A stretch of 64,000 nt of DNA, taken from NCBI GenBank assembly GCA_019915135.1, contig JAHLMK010000008.1:1798001-1862000 (forward strand), read 5' to 3'. Both the position numbers and the translations under genes were made by a program. This document shows, one piece after another, positions 1-9,362 of this stretch. The notes below the pieces were generated by a model. It was not told the origin of the DNA. It was given only the letters and a program-made list of their open reading frames with translations, and did not search any database. Position 1 is the first letter of the stretch, and the number at the start of each line of letters is the position of its first letter. This stretch comes from Strobilurus pachycystidiatus (taxonomy: Eukaryota; Basidiomycota; Agaricomycetes; Agaricales; Physalacriaceae).

Positions 1-3000
1 TTCAATTTCTCGCACTTCTTGAGTGGTTCTAGGGTTCGGTCGCCTAAAGACCAATGAACCGTGAAAAATAGGTTTTTTCCATGCCATTCATGGTCAACGA
101 TTTCCTCGACTACTTCCTCAGAGGTCACGGGTGCTCCGAAATCATAGGGTTCTGGTCTTTCGCGATTGGGAAATAGGATCGCATCACTTTCCACGTATGG
201 TTTTAGCAAGTTCACATGGAACCGATCGTGAACTCGTCTCTTTTTTAGGTCATCTGGCAGCTCCAATTGATAGACGGACCGTTCAGGATTCGCCTCGAGG
301 ACGCGATACGGTCCTATGTATTTTGGTACTAGCTTCCGTGTCCTTGATTTGGGAATGCTCAAGTTTTTTGTCGATAGATATACCTTGGAGCCTTCATTGA
401 TGATAGGCTCGTTTCGTCGTTTTCGGTTTGCATGGTGCGTTTGGAATACTCGCGAGGCTATTATAGCATCGTGTGCATCATACAGATTGTTCATTGCTTG
501 GGTAGCGAATGCGCGGACCCCAGGGGCAATGTTGGTATCGTATCGTACCTCACGCATCATACTCGGAATATATCCGTAAGTCAGCTCGAATGGCGCGAAC
601 CCCGTAGTCTCGCTGATGCTTGCATTTAGGGCGAATTCTACAGTCGAACACTTGGACAGCCAGTCGCCCTGATCTGGTCTGATACTAGATCGGAAAATCT
701 GTCCCACGGAACGATTCACGCGTTCGGTGAGTCCATCAGTCTGTGGATGGTATGATGTTGACATCAGTAACTTGGTGCCTAGAAGTCTGTGCAGTTCTTT
801 CCACCATATGGAAGTGAACTTAGAGTCTCGATCCGAGACTATCGATTCAGGTAATCCGTGCAACCGTACTATCTCTTGAAGATAGATTTTTGACAGATCA
901 GTCGCAGTATTCGTCGTATGTACCGGGATCAAGTGTACTTGCGACGTGAGTCGGCACACTACCACCCAAAGGTAATTCTTCCCCTTGACTTCGGGTAGTG
1001 GACCGACAAAGTCCATGCTTATCGATTGCCATGGTCGAGTGGGTATTGGTAGCGAGTGTAATTTTCCCGTCGGGGCCTGGTAATTGCCCTTTGCTTGTTG
1101 ACAAGTCTCGCATGACTGACAGAATGTTTCAGTCATGCCGAATATCTTTGGCCACCAAAACCAACGTCGAATGTAATCCGCCGTTCTTTGGGGTCCAAAG
1201 TGGCCTACGGACTCGTGGCCTCGCTGGAGAATCAATCCGCGAAGCGAATCCTGCCCTTGCAGGCTCTTGGGTATGCCCAGTACCTTTTCTCCATTGAGGT
1301 TTACGGTCCAAACTAACCCGTCTTTAGTTACCTCGAATCGAGGATGTTCCTGTGGGGCCGCCATGACTTTGGAAAAGATGGGGTCCTTGGGGTAAGATGC
1401 TTTGATAGCATCAATGAATGAATCATGTTCACTAATCAGTATGGCTGATAGATCTTCTCCTCGAGCTCGGGAATCGATAACGGTTGGATTATCCGTTCGT
1501 GCTACCGGTTCATCCGGTATGATTTCCTCCGCTCGGGCGTGCTCCATTTCGGCGGCCTCCTTGTCTCGTTCCTCGAGACGTTCTTTCATTTCACGAAGAC
1601 GTGCTGACTCACGCTGAACGCACATGCGCTCGTATTCCTCGCGTCGTCCTAGTGGAAGGTCTTCCCCATCTCGGTCAATGCGGACATCCGCATTGACGTA
1701 TTCGGAAACATCGTGGACGTCTTCGTGAGTGTCGGTCTCGTAATATCGCGAGAGCGCGTCAGCTACCTTGTTGTTGACGCCCTTCACATAGGTAATATCG
1801 CAGTCAAAACGCGATAAATATTCCATCCACCGCATTTGCCGTGCAGATAGACGCCGTTGCGTCTTAAAGAATTCGAGAGCCTTGTGGTCGGTGACTACAT
1901 GAATTCGGTATCCTACTAACTTATCCTCCCATTTCAGAAGTGCTTCCAGAATAGCCAAGGTTTCGGTCTCGAATACCCGATAATTGCGTTGGGTATCCGA
2001 GAACTTCTTGGACATGAACCCAGCGGGTCGACAGGCCTGCCACGTTGGTCCTTGACCGTACATGGCGCCTACACCAGTAAGTGATGCGTCACAGATCACC
2101 CAGATGGGTTCATCGAGCTTGGCGTTGATTGGTTTCAGAACAGGAGTACGACACGCTAGGTCCTTGATGGACTGAAAGCACGAGTCGTGAATCGGTCGCC
2201 AATACCATGGCTGACCGTTCTTTGTCATTTCTGACAACGGTGTGGTGTACGCGGTCACGTCAGGTAAGTAATGTGCAACATAATTGACAACTCCGAGGAA
2301 TTTCTGAATGTCTCCATAGTCGCGTGGGGTCCTCCATTCGCGAATCTTCGCGAGCTTGTCTGTATCGGCGTGTACGCCGTCGTTATCAATAATATGTCCG
2401 AGGCAGTCAATCTTCTCGGCATACAGCTGTACCTTGGCTTCCTTGAGGTATAGTTTGTTATCTTTCAGTTTATCGAACACGATCTTCAGGTGCTGTTCGT
2501 GCTCTTCTATTGAGTTACTGAAGACGAAGATGTCATCCAGGTATACGTGAACGAATCGTCCAAGACACTCTTGGAATATCACGGTCATGAGACGTTGAAA
2601 CGTCGAAGGTGCGTTACAATCTCCTTGTTGCATGACATTGCTAACGAAGGTGCCGAATACTGTAGAGAATGCGGTCTTCCATACGTCCTCCTCGATGGTG
2701 CGGACCTGTTCATACGCGTTGGACAGGTCAATTTTGGACCGAAACCGTGCTCGGGCTACATCGAGACGAATTGTGTCTTGATCAGGAAATGGCGTGACAT
2801 CCTTGACGGTATTCTCATTCCGTTTGCGACAGTCAATGGTGCATCGGAGAGATTGATCCTTTTTGGGGACGCATAGCATTGGCGCAGCCTGATCCGAGGT
2901 ACGTGGTTCCCACCATTTGGCTCGGGTATATGTTGCAATCCGATCTAAAAGCTGTTCTTTCATAGCATCGGGACAGCGTGGCATATAATAGTTGTACCGT

Positions 3001-3557
3001 TTCTTCTCGTCGATCAACGGGATGCGGTGATTTACTGCCCGGAGGGGCGGTAACTGCTCTGGAGCTCCTTGAAGGATGTCTGCCGCGTAATTCAACCACT
3101 GGGTTCGAAGACGAGGTATGTCTTCCTTTGAATACTTCTGGTCTGGACTCAACTGAGTCCTCTTGAAGCTCTCTGCAGCAGCTGTAAGTTGCTGCTTGAC
3201 CGAGTCCAATTTGTTCTCGGTGAGTGTCTCCGTTGAATCATGCTGTATTGGCACAGGTTCATTTCGCATTTGCAGATACTCGTTGACGAGTTCATTCACT
3301 TCATTTACCACGACTCGGTTTTCTTCTTTATGTAAGTCAAGTTTTCGTGAGTTTGTTACGAGTTCGGCTAACTCGTCTTCGGATATGTAGTCATCCGGTC
3401 CCATTAATACAGGTAGTTGTCGGCTCAGTGGCGCACTCTGGACCACTAATTCATCCTCTTCGACTTCTTCGATATGAGGGTGTGTATATTTCGTGACTTT
3501 TCTCCACGGTACGTGAACCTTGTCCGTCTGGGCCAGATTATGATCTGGTCCCTCTAG
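1..3557 (-). CDS. pol: Pol polyprotein: RT, RNase H, integrase, chromodomain-like (partial)
   Basis: The frame directly after the Gag-protease UGA stays open for 1,185 codons to the window edge. I read codons 3557 down to about 2520 individually and checked the frame at RNase H, integrase and the end. The RT has the catalytic YLDD motif at 2532-2543, preceded by a template-grip stretch MQQGDCNAPSTFQRL. RNase H follows with VVTDHKALEFF near 1880-1900. Integrase shows the zinc-binding H-H-C-C pattern near 1095-1220 (CETCQQAK), the first catalytic Asp in MDFVGPL near 1014, the second in IVSDRDSKF and a Glu in DGLTERVN. The last 60 residues (VEEIVDHEWHGKN then VHWSLGDRTLEPL) resemble a chromodomain, which in this family steers integration toward marked chromatin. 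There is no ATG-led start; translation probably comes from readthrough of the upstream frame. Confidence 0.88.
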
Positions 3558-3560
3558 TCA
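3551..3560 (-). promoter_or_regulatory. UGA-CUA-G stop-codon readthrough site between gag-pro and pol
   Basis: On the minus strand the last gag-pro codons are Lys-Lys-Asp, then TGA, then CTA GAG GGA in the same frame. UGA followed by CUA is an established leaky-stop context in eukaryotes, and in the basidiomycete Ustilago a UGA-CUA gives a readthrough form of phosphoglycerate kinase. No base is inserted or lost across the site, so no frameshift is needed to reach pol. That it is used here is inference. Confidence 0.7.
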
Positions 3561-6500
3561 GTCTTTCTTCATCTTGCGGTTGTTCAGGCTCTTCAACAAC
3601 TCCTCAGATCGGGCCCTCGTAGTGACCATTGCCGAAAGGTGAGCTGTTCCACTTGTCGGGCGTATCATTAAGTCTAAAGTTTCGCCTTCAAGTGGTTTGA
3701 TCGCGGTTTCGCGTTTCGCGTATCGTCTAGCCAATTCCTGGGCTTCCTCCCCCTCCGTAAGAGTAGGAGTAGGTACACCCGAGATTCTTATAGTATCGTA
3801 CTCGAAATCCAAAGCAATTTTGTGTTTTCGCATGAATACCGTGCCCACTATCAGATCATATCGATCTATGTTAGTTATGTCAAAGTAGTCAAATCCTTCG
3901 ACATTTTTGCGCTCATTCCCGTATGAAAATGATGTCTCAGTACCAAAGTTAATCTTCGAGCGACTACCCTTCGTTCCGAGTTGAAGGGGTACCGGATTTG
4001 ACAGCTGAAATGGTTTGACTTTTGCAATGCGTGCAAAGTCAGGACTTAGCGCATCCGATGTGCTTCCTGAGTCAAAGAGAGTGAATGCCTTGACCCCATT
4101 AATGGTTACAAAGGCCGGGAGACATCGGTTTTCAGTGGCCGTACGCCGCGGTCGCGATTTCACGCGAGGTGTATGCTTTTTAGGAAGCTCGTCCAATTTT
4201 GGCCTGTAATATGTTTGCGATGACTCTGTATCAATCTCAGTCGTCATCGCCGCCATGTACTCGCCAAAGTCCATAACTTCTTCGTCATGCGATGCAATAC
4301 TTTGCGAGTCGTCAAAATCCTCGTGATCGTGTTCATCTTCGTTGATCACCGTGAACACGCTTTGATCACGACCATCACCATCGCGCATGGCGTTCATGCG
4401 TTCATATTGTTCGTCGCGCATGGCGCTCATGATGGGTTCTTCCTCTTCTTCGTACTGGCTGCCTCCCCATGGATCCTCCGCGACATCTTCAACGCGTTCC
4501 TGCTCATGATCGGCAGGTTGCTCATTCGCGTCAGGAACTGGCCAATCTGCGTTGTCCGAGTCTCCGGTAGCGATGGCGTATATCTGTTCGTCCGCTAATC
4601 CCTCTGAGATCATATTTAATCTCTCACCATTTGGAAATAGCGGCTCTTTTCCGTACTGTGTACATACAACGTTGTTGGAGAAGTGACCTGGCTTGCCACA
4701 TCCCCAACAGAGTCGTTTCAACGGGTGTCTAAGTATTCCGGGTCTCTGCCGAGGTCTATTCGGACTGGAATCACGGACAGCTTGGAGACGAGCCTTGTCC
4801 TGGACGGCGTCCGGACGCGTACTGTGACGAACTCCGCCAACTTTCTTGAACCGGCGGAATGCTGGACTCGGTGATCTAGGTGTCAAGCTGGGTTCATCCG
4901 TCATGAATCGAACCGCGACTCCTTCCCGAGCCTGACGAGCTTGTTTCTCGTAGTATTTCTCGGCTCGTAGACCCTTCTCAATGGTGAGTGCTCGTTGCAT
5001 CATTTGATTCACCGTGGACGATTCGGCTATAATGCCGTCTTGATTCAACTTACTGCGAATGTTGGTCGGTGTTGCCAACATGAGTTTGTGTTTGAATCGA
5101 TACACATCCGGTGGGCAGGGCATCATACCTGTCCAGCGGATCATATCTGCGAAGAGCTGACGCATTCCTCCCTCAGATCGGTATTTGACGCTCTCGAACT
5201 TGTGGATTAGGTCGTAGAGCGATGATTCATGTATGAATCGACGATACAAACTTGCGACAACCTGAGCGAAGGTAGGAGTATCTGGATCGTCATCATCATC
5301 CGTCAAGTTCCACTGAACTTCTTCGACAGCTTCATGGTACCATGAGCGGGCGTCTCCATCGAGAAAATTACCCAAGGTAGTCGTGCGCTGACTATCAACA
5401 CTAGACACTGTCTGGGTGCCATCGTCAGCAGTATGGTATGCTGACCCGCATATATTTGCGGCTTTCAACCACAAGACTAACGATAGGAACCATTCGTCAA
5501 ATTCGGCGATGCTTGCTGATCCGTCGTACTTGGACGGTTTATGGAGTCCCTGCATAGTGGACTTCTGGATATTTGGATCAAGACCTACTCGCACTGGGAG
5601 TAAGTGTTTCTTGATGTATCGTTCATAGCGTCCGAATATCGCTAACATGGTCTCCGTGTCAGACCGAACAACAGGACGGTAAGCAAATTCCTCTATTGTT
5701 GAGTGTCCGTTGGGCCCAACTGACTGATGTCTTGCACTCAGGAATGGCGCAGGAGTAGGCGACTTACGTCCACCGTGACTAGTGCTGCTGGGATCATTAT
5801 CCCCGCCGCCTCCGCCGCCTCCAGCACCTCCTCCGGAGCCGCCACCTCCAGGACCTCTTCCGGGACCGCCACCACCAGCGCCTCTTCCGGGACCACCACC
5901 ACCTGTGCCTCCGCCGGGACCTCTTCCAGGACCTCCACCACCACCGCCGGAACCACCACCGCCTCTGTCAGGGCCTCCGCCTCCGCCAGAGCCTTCGCCA
6001 CCGCTACCATTGCCATCAGGATCACTAGATGGATTGTTGGGATCGGCGGGCTCCTTTGGTGGGTCATTCAGTGGGGGATCTGTAGATTCCTCTTGCTTAA
6101 CTTCCGGCTCCTGCTTGACTTCAGGCTTATCGCCTTGATCGCCAGGCTTAGGCGACGGGCACCAAGCGCGAACGGTCCGGTATTCCTCGGGATGGGACGC
6201 GTAATGGGGTATTCTAACGAGTATCCCCTCGAATGCAGGGTGTTCAACTACTCCTGCTTCGGAGATAGTTACATTCTGATCGACTATGTTCGACCGTTTG
6301 TAGTGAGATATATCCAGTTCCCGTAGGACTTGCATTATACCTCGAATATACAAATCATGCTGTTGAGCATTCATTGACTCATTGCCGAATGGTCCAGCTG
6401 AGGGAAATGTCTTGTTGGACGAGACGTCCGTCCATTCGTCAATTCCTCGCACCGTGTTGACGCGTCTTACAAATTGAGACATTGTCTCACTGTCTTGTTT

Positions 6501-7466
6501 CGCGTAGATATCCTTGACATCCTCTATCGCCAATTCGGGTTTGAGATTTGCTTCAAAATCTCCTCGTGTCTGATCATATTGTCCTAACTTCGGGAGCGGA
6601 TCGCGTGGTTCAGTGCGAAGCTGTCCTCCGCGCGTCAGATTATCGGCAATATACCGGTTGATAGCCAAGGGAGGTATGGCTACAAAAGTCTGTCCTCCAA
6701 TTGTCTGACGTTGTGTGGCCAGATTCAAGATACCTTTCTCGTGTTTGTGGACTAGGTCCTCATGAACTTGAGTTCGGTATAATCGTTTACCCAATTTGCG
6801 GATGAAATCGTCATTAGGATCCGGTGGGTTAAACTTACCGAATCCTTTCAACGTCTCACTCATCGCGTTTACAAAGGTGTTCTTGTATTGAGTGAGTGCT
6901 TCATCACGGAGTTGCGATGTATCTGGCAAATCTGGCCATGCATTAGACTTAGGTCTATTCTTGAGTGTCAGCTCATTGTCGAGCTTCTTGTGCGCCACTA
7001 TGGCCTTGAGGCGTTCGACTTCCGCCTCCACATCGGCCAAGGGTCTGTCTTCCATGGGGATAGTCTTCGGACGCGATGAAGTTCGAGATCCGTTCCGAGA
7101 TCCATGCTGAGATTTCTCGGCTTGTTCCTCGAGGGCTCTGATGGATGCGCGTGTCACAGGACGCGAGGGATGAGGAGACTCGATAGTCATTGTGTCTCGT
7201 GGGGGAAAGTCAAGTAGAGGGTGAAAGTCGTCTGTGTCCACGGACGACGATGAGAAAGCGAGTTCAGATAATGAAGTTTTATTTTCAAGGGTTTGTTGGC
7301 GTTGCTGCTGTCTCGTTAATCGAGTGAATAGCGGGTCAGCGACGGGAACGCCTTTCACAGGGTGTGAGGGTCGGTACTCGGCGTCGGGATCTTCTTTCTT
7401 AGAACGTTTCCTCGCTGTAGTACCGGATGATTTGTTTTTGGGTTTGGATGGCCGGCCACGGGGCAT
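3558..7466 (-). CDS. gag: Gag-protease polyprotein of the retrotransposon
   Basis: The open frame is 1,343 codons if it starts at 7589. I prefer the ATG at 7466, because it begins MPRGRPSKPK, an AT-hook-like basic start, and the longer version would run into the leader or LTR. Counting from 7589, an acidic/hydrophilic N-terminal part is followed by a Pro/Glu and Gly-rich linker (about 526-597), a retrotransposon Gag core (about 680-900, with the DARSWYHEA stretch), a zinc knuckle (about 955-972) and an acidic stretch. A retropepsin domain follows with its DSGS active-site motif at about 1171. The knuckle is C-x2-C-x4-H-x6-C, two residues longer than the usual C-x2-C-x4-H-x4-C. The linker is unusually long for a Gag. 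The frame ends in the UGA-CUA-G site described separately. Confidence 0.87.
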   Translation of the reverse strand: MPRGRPSKPKNKSSGTTARKRSKKEDPDAEYRPSHPVKGVPVADPLFTRLTRQQQRQQTLENKTSLSELAFSSSSVDTDDFHPLLDFPPRDTMTIESPHPSRPVTRASIRALEEQAEKSQHGSRNGSRTSSRPKTIPMEDRPLADVEAEVERLKAIVAHKKLDNELTLKNRPKSNAWPDLPDTSQLRDEALTQYKNTFVNAMSETLKGFGKFNPPDPNDDFIRKLGKRLYRTQVHEDLVHKHEKGILNLATQRQTIGGQTFVAIPPLAINRYIADNLTRGGQLRTEPRDPLPKLGQYDQTRGDFEANLKPELAIEDVKDIYAKQDSETMSQFVRRVNTVRGIDEWTDVSSNKTFPSAGPFGNESMNAQQHDLYIRGIMQVLRELDISHYKRSNIVDQNVTISEAGVVEHPAFEGILVRIPHYASHPEEYRTVRAWCPSPKPGDQGDKPEVKQEPEVKQEESTDPPLNDPPKEPADPNNPSSDPDGNGSGGEGSGGGGGPDRGGGGSGGGGGGPGRGPGGGTGGGGPGRGAGGGGPGRGPGGGGSGGGAGGGGGGGDNDPSSTSHGGRKSPTPAPFLSARHQSVGPNGHSTIEEFAYRPVVRSDTETMLAIFGRYERYIKKHLLPVRVGLDPNIQKSTMQGLHKPSKYDGSASIAEFDEWFLSLVLWLKAANICGSAYHTADDGTQTVSSVDSQRTTTLGNFLDGDARSWYHEAVEEVQWNLTDDDDDPDTPTFAQVVASLYRRFIHESSLYDLIHKFESVKYRSEGGMRQLFADMIRWTGMMPCPPDVYRFKHKLMLATPTNIRSKLNQDGIIAESSTVNQMMQRALTIEKGLRAEKYYEKQARQAREGVAVRFMTDEPSLTPRSPSPAFRRFKKVGGVRHSTRPDAVQDKARLQAVRDSSPNRPRQRPGILRHPLKRLCWGCGKPGHFSNNVVCTQYGKEPLFPNGERLNMISEGLADEQIYAIATGDSDNADWPVPDANEQPADHEQERVEDVAEDPWGGSQYEEEEEPIMSAMRDEQYERMNAMRDGDGRDQSVFTVINEDEHDHEDFDDSQSIASHDEEVMDFGEYMAAMTTEIDTESSQTYYRPKLDELPKKHTPRVKSRPRRTATENRCLPAFVTINGVKAFTLFDSGSTSDALSPDFARIAKVKPFQLSNPVPLQLGTKGSRSKINFGTETSFSYGNERKNVEGFDYFDITNIDRYDLIVGTVFMRKHKIALDFEYDTIRISGVPTPTLTEGEEAQELARRYAKRETAIKPLEGETLDLMIRPTSGTAHLSAMVTTRARSEELLKSLNNRKMKKD

Positions 7467-7524
7467 CCACAGTCGTGCGAGTAAATCGACGACACGTTTT
7501 GTAGCGTAGAGGCTAACACGTTGT

Positions 7525-7838
7525 AATAACTTTTTATTACTGATGCGTAAAAAAGTGTAAGTCTTGGCCCCGAGTTGCTTAGTTCCCACAAGCTACGCAC
7601 AACAGAGTTATACAATTGTGTAGCTAACAGAAGGGATACAAGCGGTTCGGGGTGAAGATAGATACCCATACGAGATGTAGCCGACGAGTATATATACTAA
7701 ATTGTAGGAAAAACATGTGAAAAAGAACGGGTAGGAAACATAACCGGAACATGAGGTGTGAGTACAACGAGGCGTAAGTAGCCATAAAAGGAAGGATCAT
7801 ACGGCGGTAGAAGAGGCACCTCAGGCGCAGCCGTTACA
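7525..7838 (-). repeat. Candidate 5' LTR (boundaries uncertain)
   Basis: The minus strand carries TGTAACGGCTGCGCC starting at 7838, a TATATATA-type box near 7688-7698, and a TTATTACA end near 7525 just before the preferred gag start. This fits a compact LTR with promoter and start site. No second LTR copy is in the window and I found no convincing primer-binding site, so both ends are guesses. Confidence 0.3.
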
Positions 7839-8084
7839 GGACGCTACCGAGTTCAATTAAGCCGGAGCGTTCTTCAAGCGGTCTTTTTCAGTCCGTCATG
7901 AGGAATGCTTGACTATGAGACTCGTACATTCCATTTTTCGAGAAGTCATGTTCTGTAGTTAACCAAATACAGTACATACTCTTTCATCCTCTGTGTCAAC
8001 ACACGCTCGGCCATATAAGTACAGTACATAATTCCAGTCGTAAATTTTGAGATAGATATTCTGTCGTAAACTCCAGGTAAACTC
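7839..8084. other. Spacer between retrotransposon and DUF7702 gene
   Basis: No coding signal. It contains two TACAGTACATA words (near 7970 and 8021) and presumably holds the 3' end of the leftward DUF7702 gene plus the insertion flank. Confidence 0.4.
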
Positions 8085-9135
8085 CTAAGGATGCCTTCTG
8101 TGAAGCACCACTGCGGACGAGGCATAGATGACAGCCGTGACAAACTCCATAACCAAACCCATGATGAGGTAGGCTATCCATTTGCCGTGAACGGGGTTAA
8201 ACTTGGCGAGAGTCGCATTGGATGAAAGTCGGTCGCCAAAGGGATCAGATGCTGACCAAGCTGCTAGGAATTCATAGGCTATGCGCACGCCAAGAAATGG
8301 AAGAGCGAACGTCAAACCGCCAAGTAGCTGTATTATGAATGAGATGTGGGCAAACGAAACAGTCGCATTCGCATCTTACCCTCCTTCGATAGCTCCTCAT
8401 GGAATAACGATGACTCCACGCTACTAGTGTCATGAAAACCAGCACGATGTAGGTGACCTGGTGGTCAAGAGTCGGATGAGCCCCGGAGAGCGCCAGTGTG
8501 AACGCGTACTTACGCCAAAAATTGATGCTGCAACACGACGAACGATCATACCTAGATGCTGGTCAAAACGGTTCGTGTACGCATAGGCGTTGGTTTGAAT
8601 GCTACGTACCAGCATGGACATCTGGATTCACGTGTGTCCCCAACAATCCAGCAGCGATGCTCAAACCCAGTGCAATGACAGCTAGCACTCCGCCAAGGTA
8701 ATACAACCGGCGAACGGCCGGATAATCGCTATATGAACGATATCCTCTGTGTGGCATTTCAGTACGCAAACCAAGGAAGTGGATTGGGTGCGTACGCAAG
8801 TGAAGTGAACCCAATGGCGGCCAGCAGCAGTATGGCGAGCCCAGCATGGAACAAAAGGTAAGCCGATATGTATAGATCGACACTAGGATTCGTGATAGAT
8901 TCCGCGGCAACAATCAGGGCGCCTCCAGTAATTCGAACTAGGAACAAGTGTGAGCTTTCCGATCATAGCAAGCAATATGGGCACACCGACTTAGGGCAAA
9001 TAACAGGAGCATAATCCATCCCGCATCACTACTGAACAGATACCGGATGAAGAAGAGAAGCGATACAGCAGCAACGGGAACATAGAATGCGAGCTGTGCA
9101 GCTGCAATCTTTCCTCGCTCGTCCAAAGCTGGCAT
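8085..9135 (-). CDS. DUF7702-type multi-pass membrane protein
   Basis: A split minus-strand gene. The start at 9135 gives MPALDERGKIAAAQLAFYVP, a soluble N-terminus followed by hydrophobic segments. Exon 1 ends at 8991 and a 53-nt GT-AG intron (8990-8938) joins it to RITGGALIVAAE. Later exons give further hydrophobic helices (YISAYLLFHAGLAILLLAAIG; YYLGGVLAVIALGLSIAAGL; WIAYLIMGLVMEFVTAVIY) with a stop at 8085. The layout, about seven membrane segments with the RxxGGALLVAAE-like motif, matches the DUF7702 family of fungal membrane proteins, whose function is unknown. Middle exon borders were not all resolved. The gene sits immediately beyond the retrotransposon 5' end. Confidence 0.72.
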
Positions 9136-9362
9136 TTTCGTGTCGTGAGCGTCTCAATGACGGTTGAGGCGAACAAACAGGCTGCGTCAAGACTCAACTC
9201 CAACACCATCAGAAGGTCCCATCACTGTACAGGCACGCCTAAACCTTATCTCGATAAGATAAATTTTACCGGTTACGGAAGGTTACAGAATCACAGATGT
9301 CAGCGCTTCAGCCCTGGAGAAGTGCATACCGGTACGTATACTGAGTTGTTGTTTTCCTATTA

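Larger units (their letters stand above)
1..7838 (-). mobile_element. Ty3/gypsy LTR retrotransposon, 3' end cut by window edge
   Basis: A long minus-strand element with the order Gag, CCHC knuckle, aspartic protease, reverse transcriptase, RNase H, integrase and a chromodomain-like tail. Integrase after RT and RNase H is the Ty3/gypsy order, and the chromodomain-like tail points to the chromovirus branch. The coding frame is continuous for about 2,500 codons except for one UGA at 3558-3560, so the copy looks young. The 3' LTR is outside the window, so LTR identity and the target duplication cannot be tested. The 5' boundary is a proposal: a TGTAACGG start on the minus strand at 7838. Confidence 0.88.

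Noticed and set aside
1..3557. Small plus-strand frames over the pol region
   Set aside because: The minus strand carries a continuous pol frame with RT, RNase H and integrase motifs; the plus-strand frames are incidental.
5727..6326. Plus-strand Pro-rich and Ser/Thr-rich frames
   Set aside because: Shadow of the Gly-rich linker of Gag on the opposite strand.
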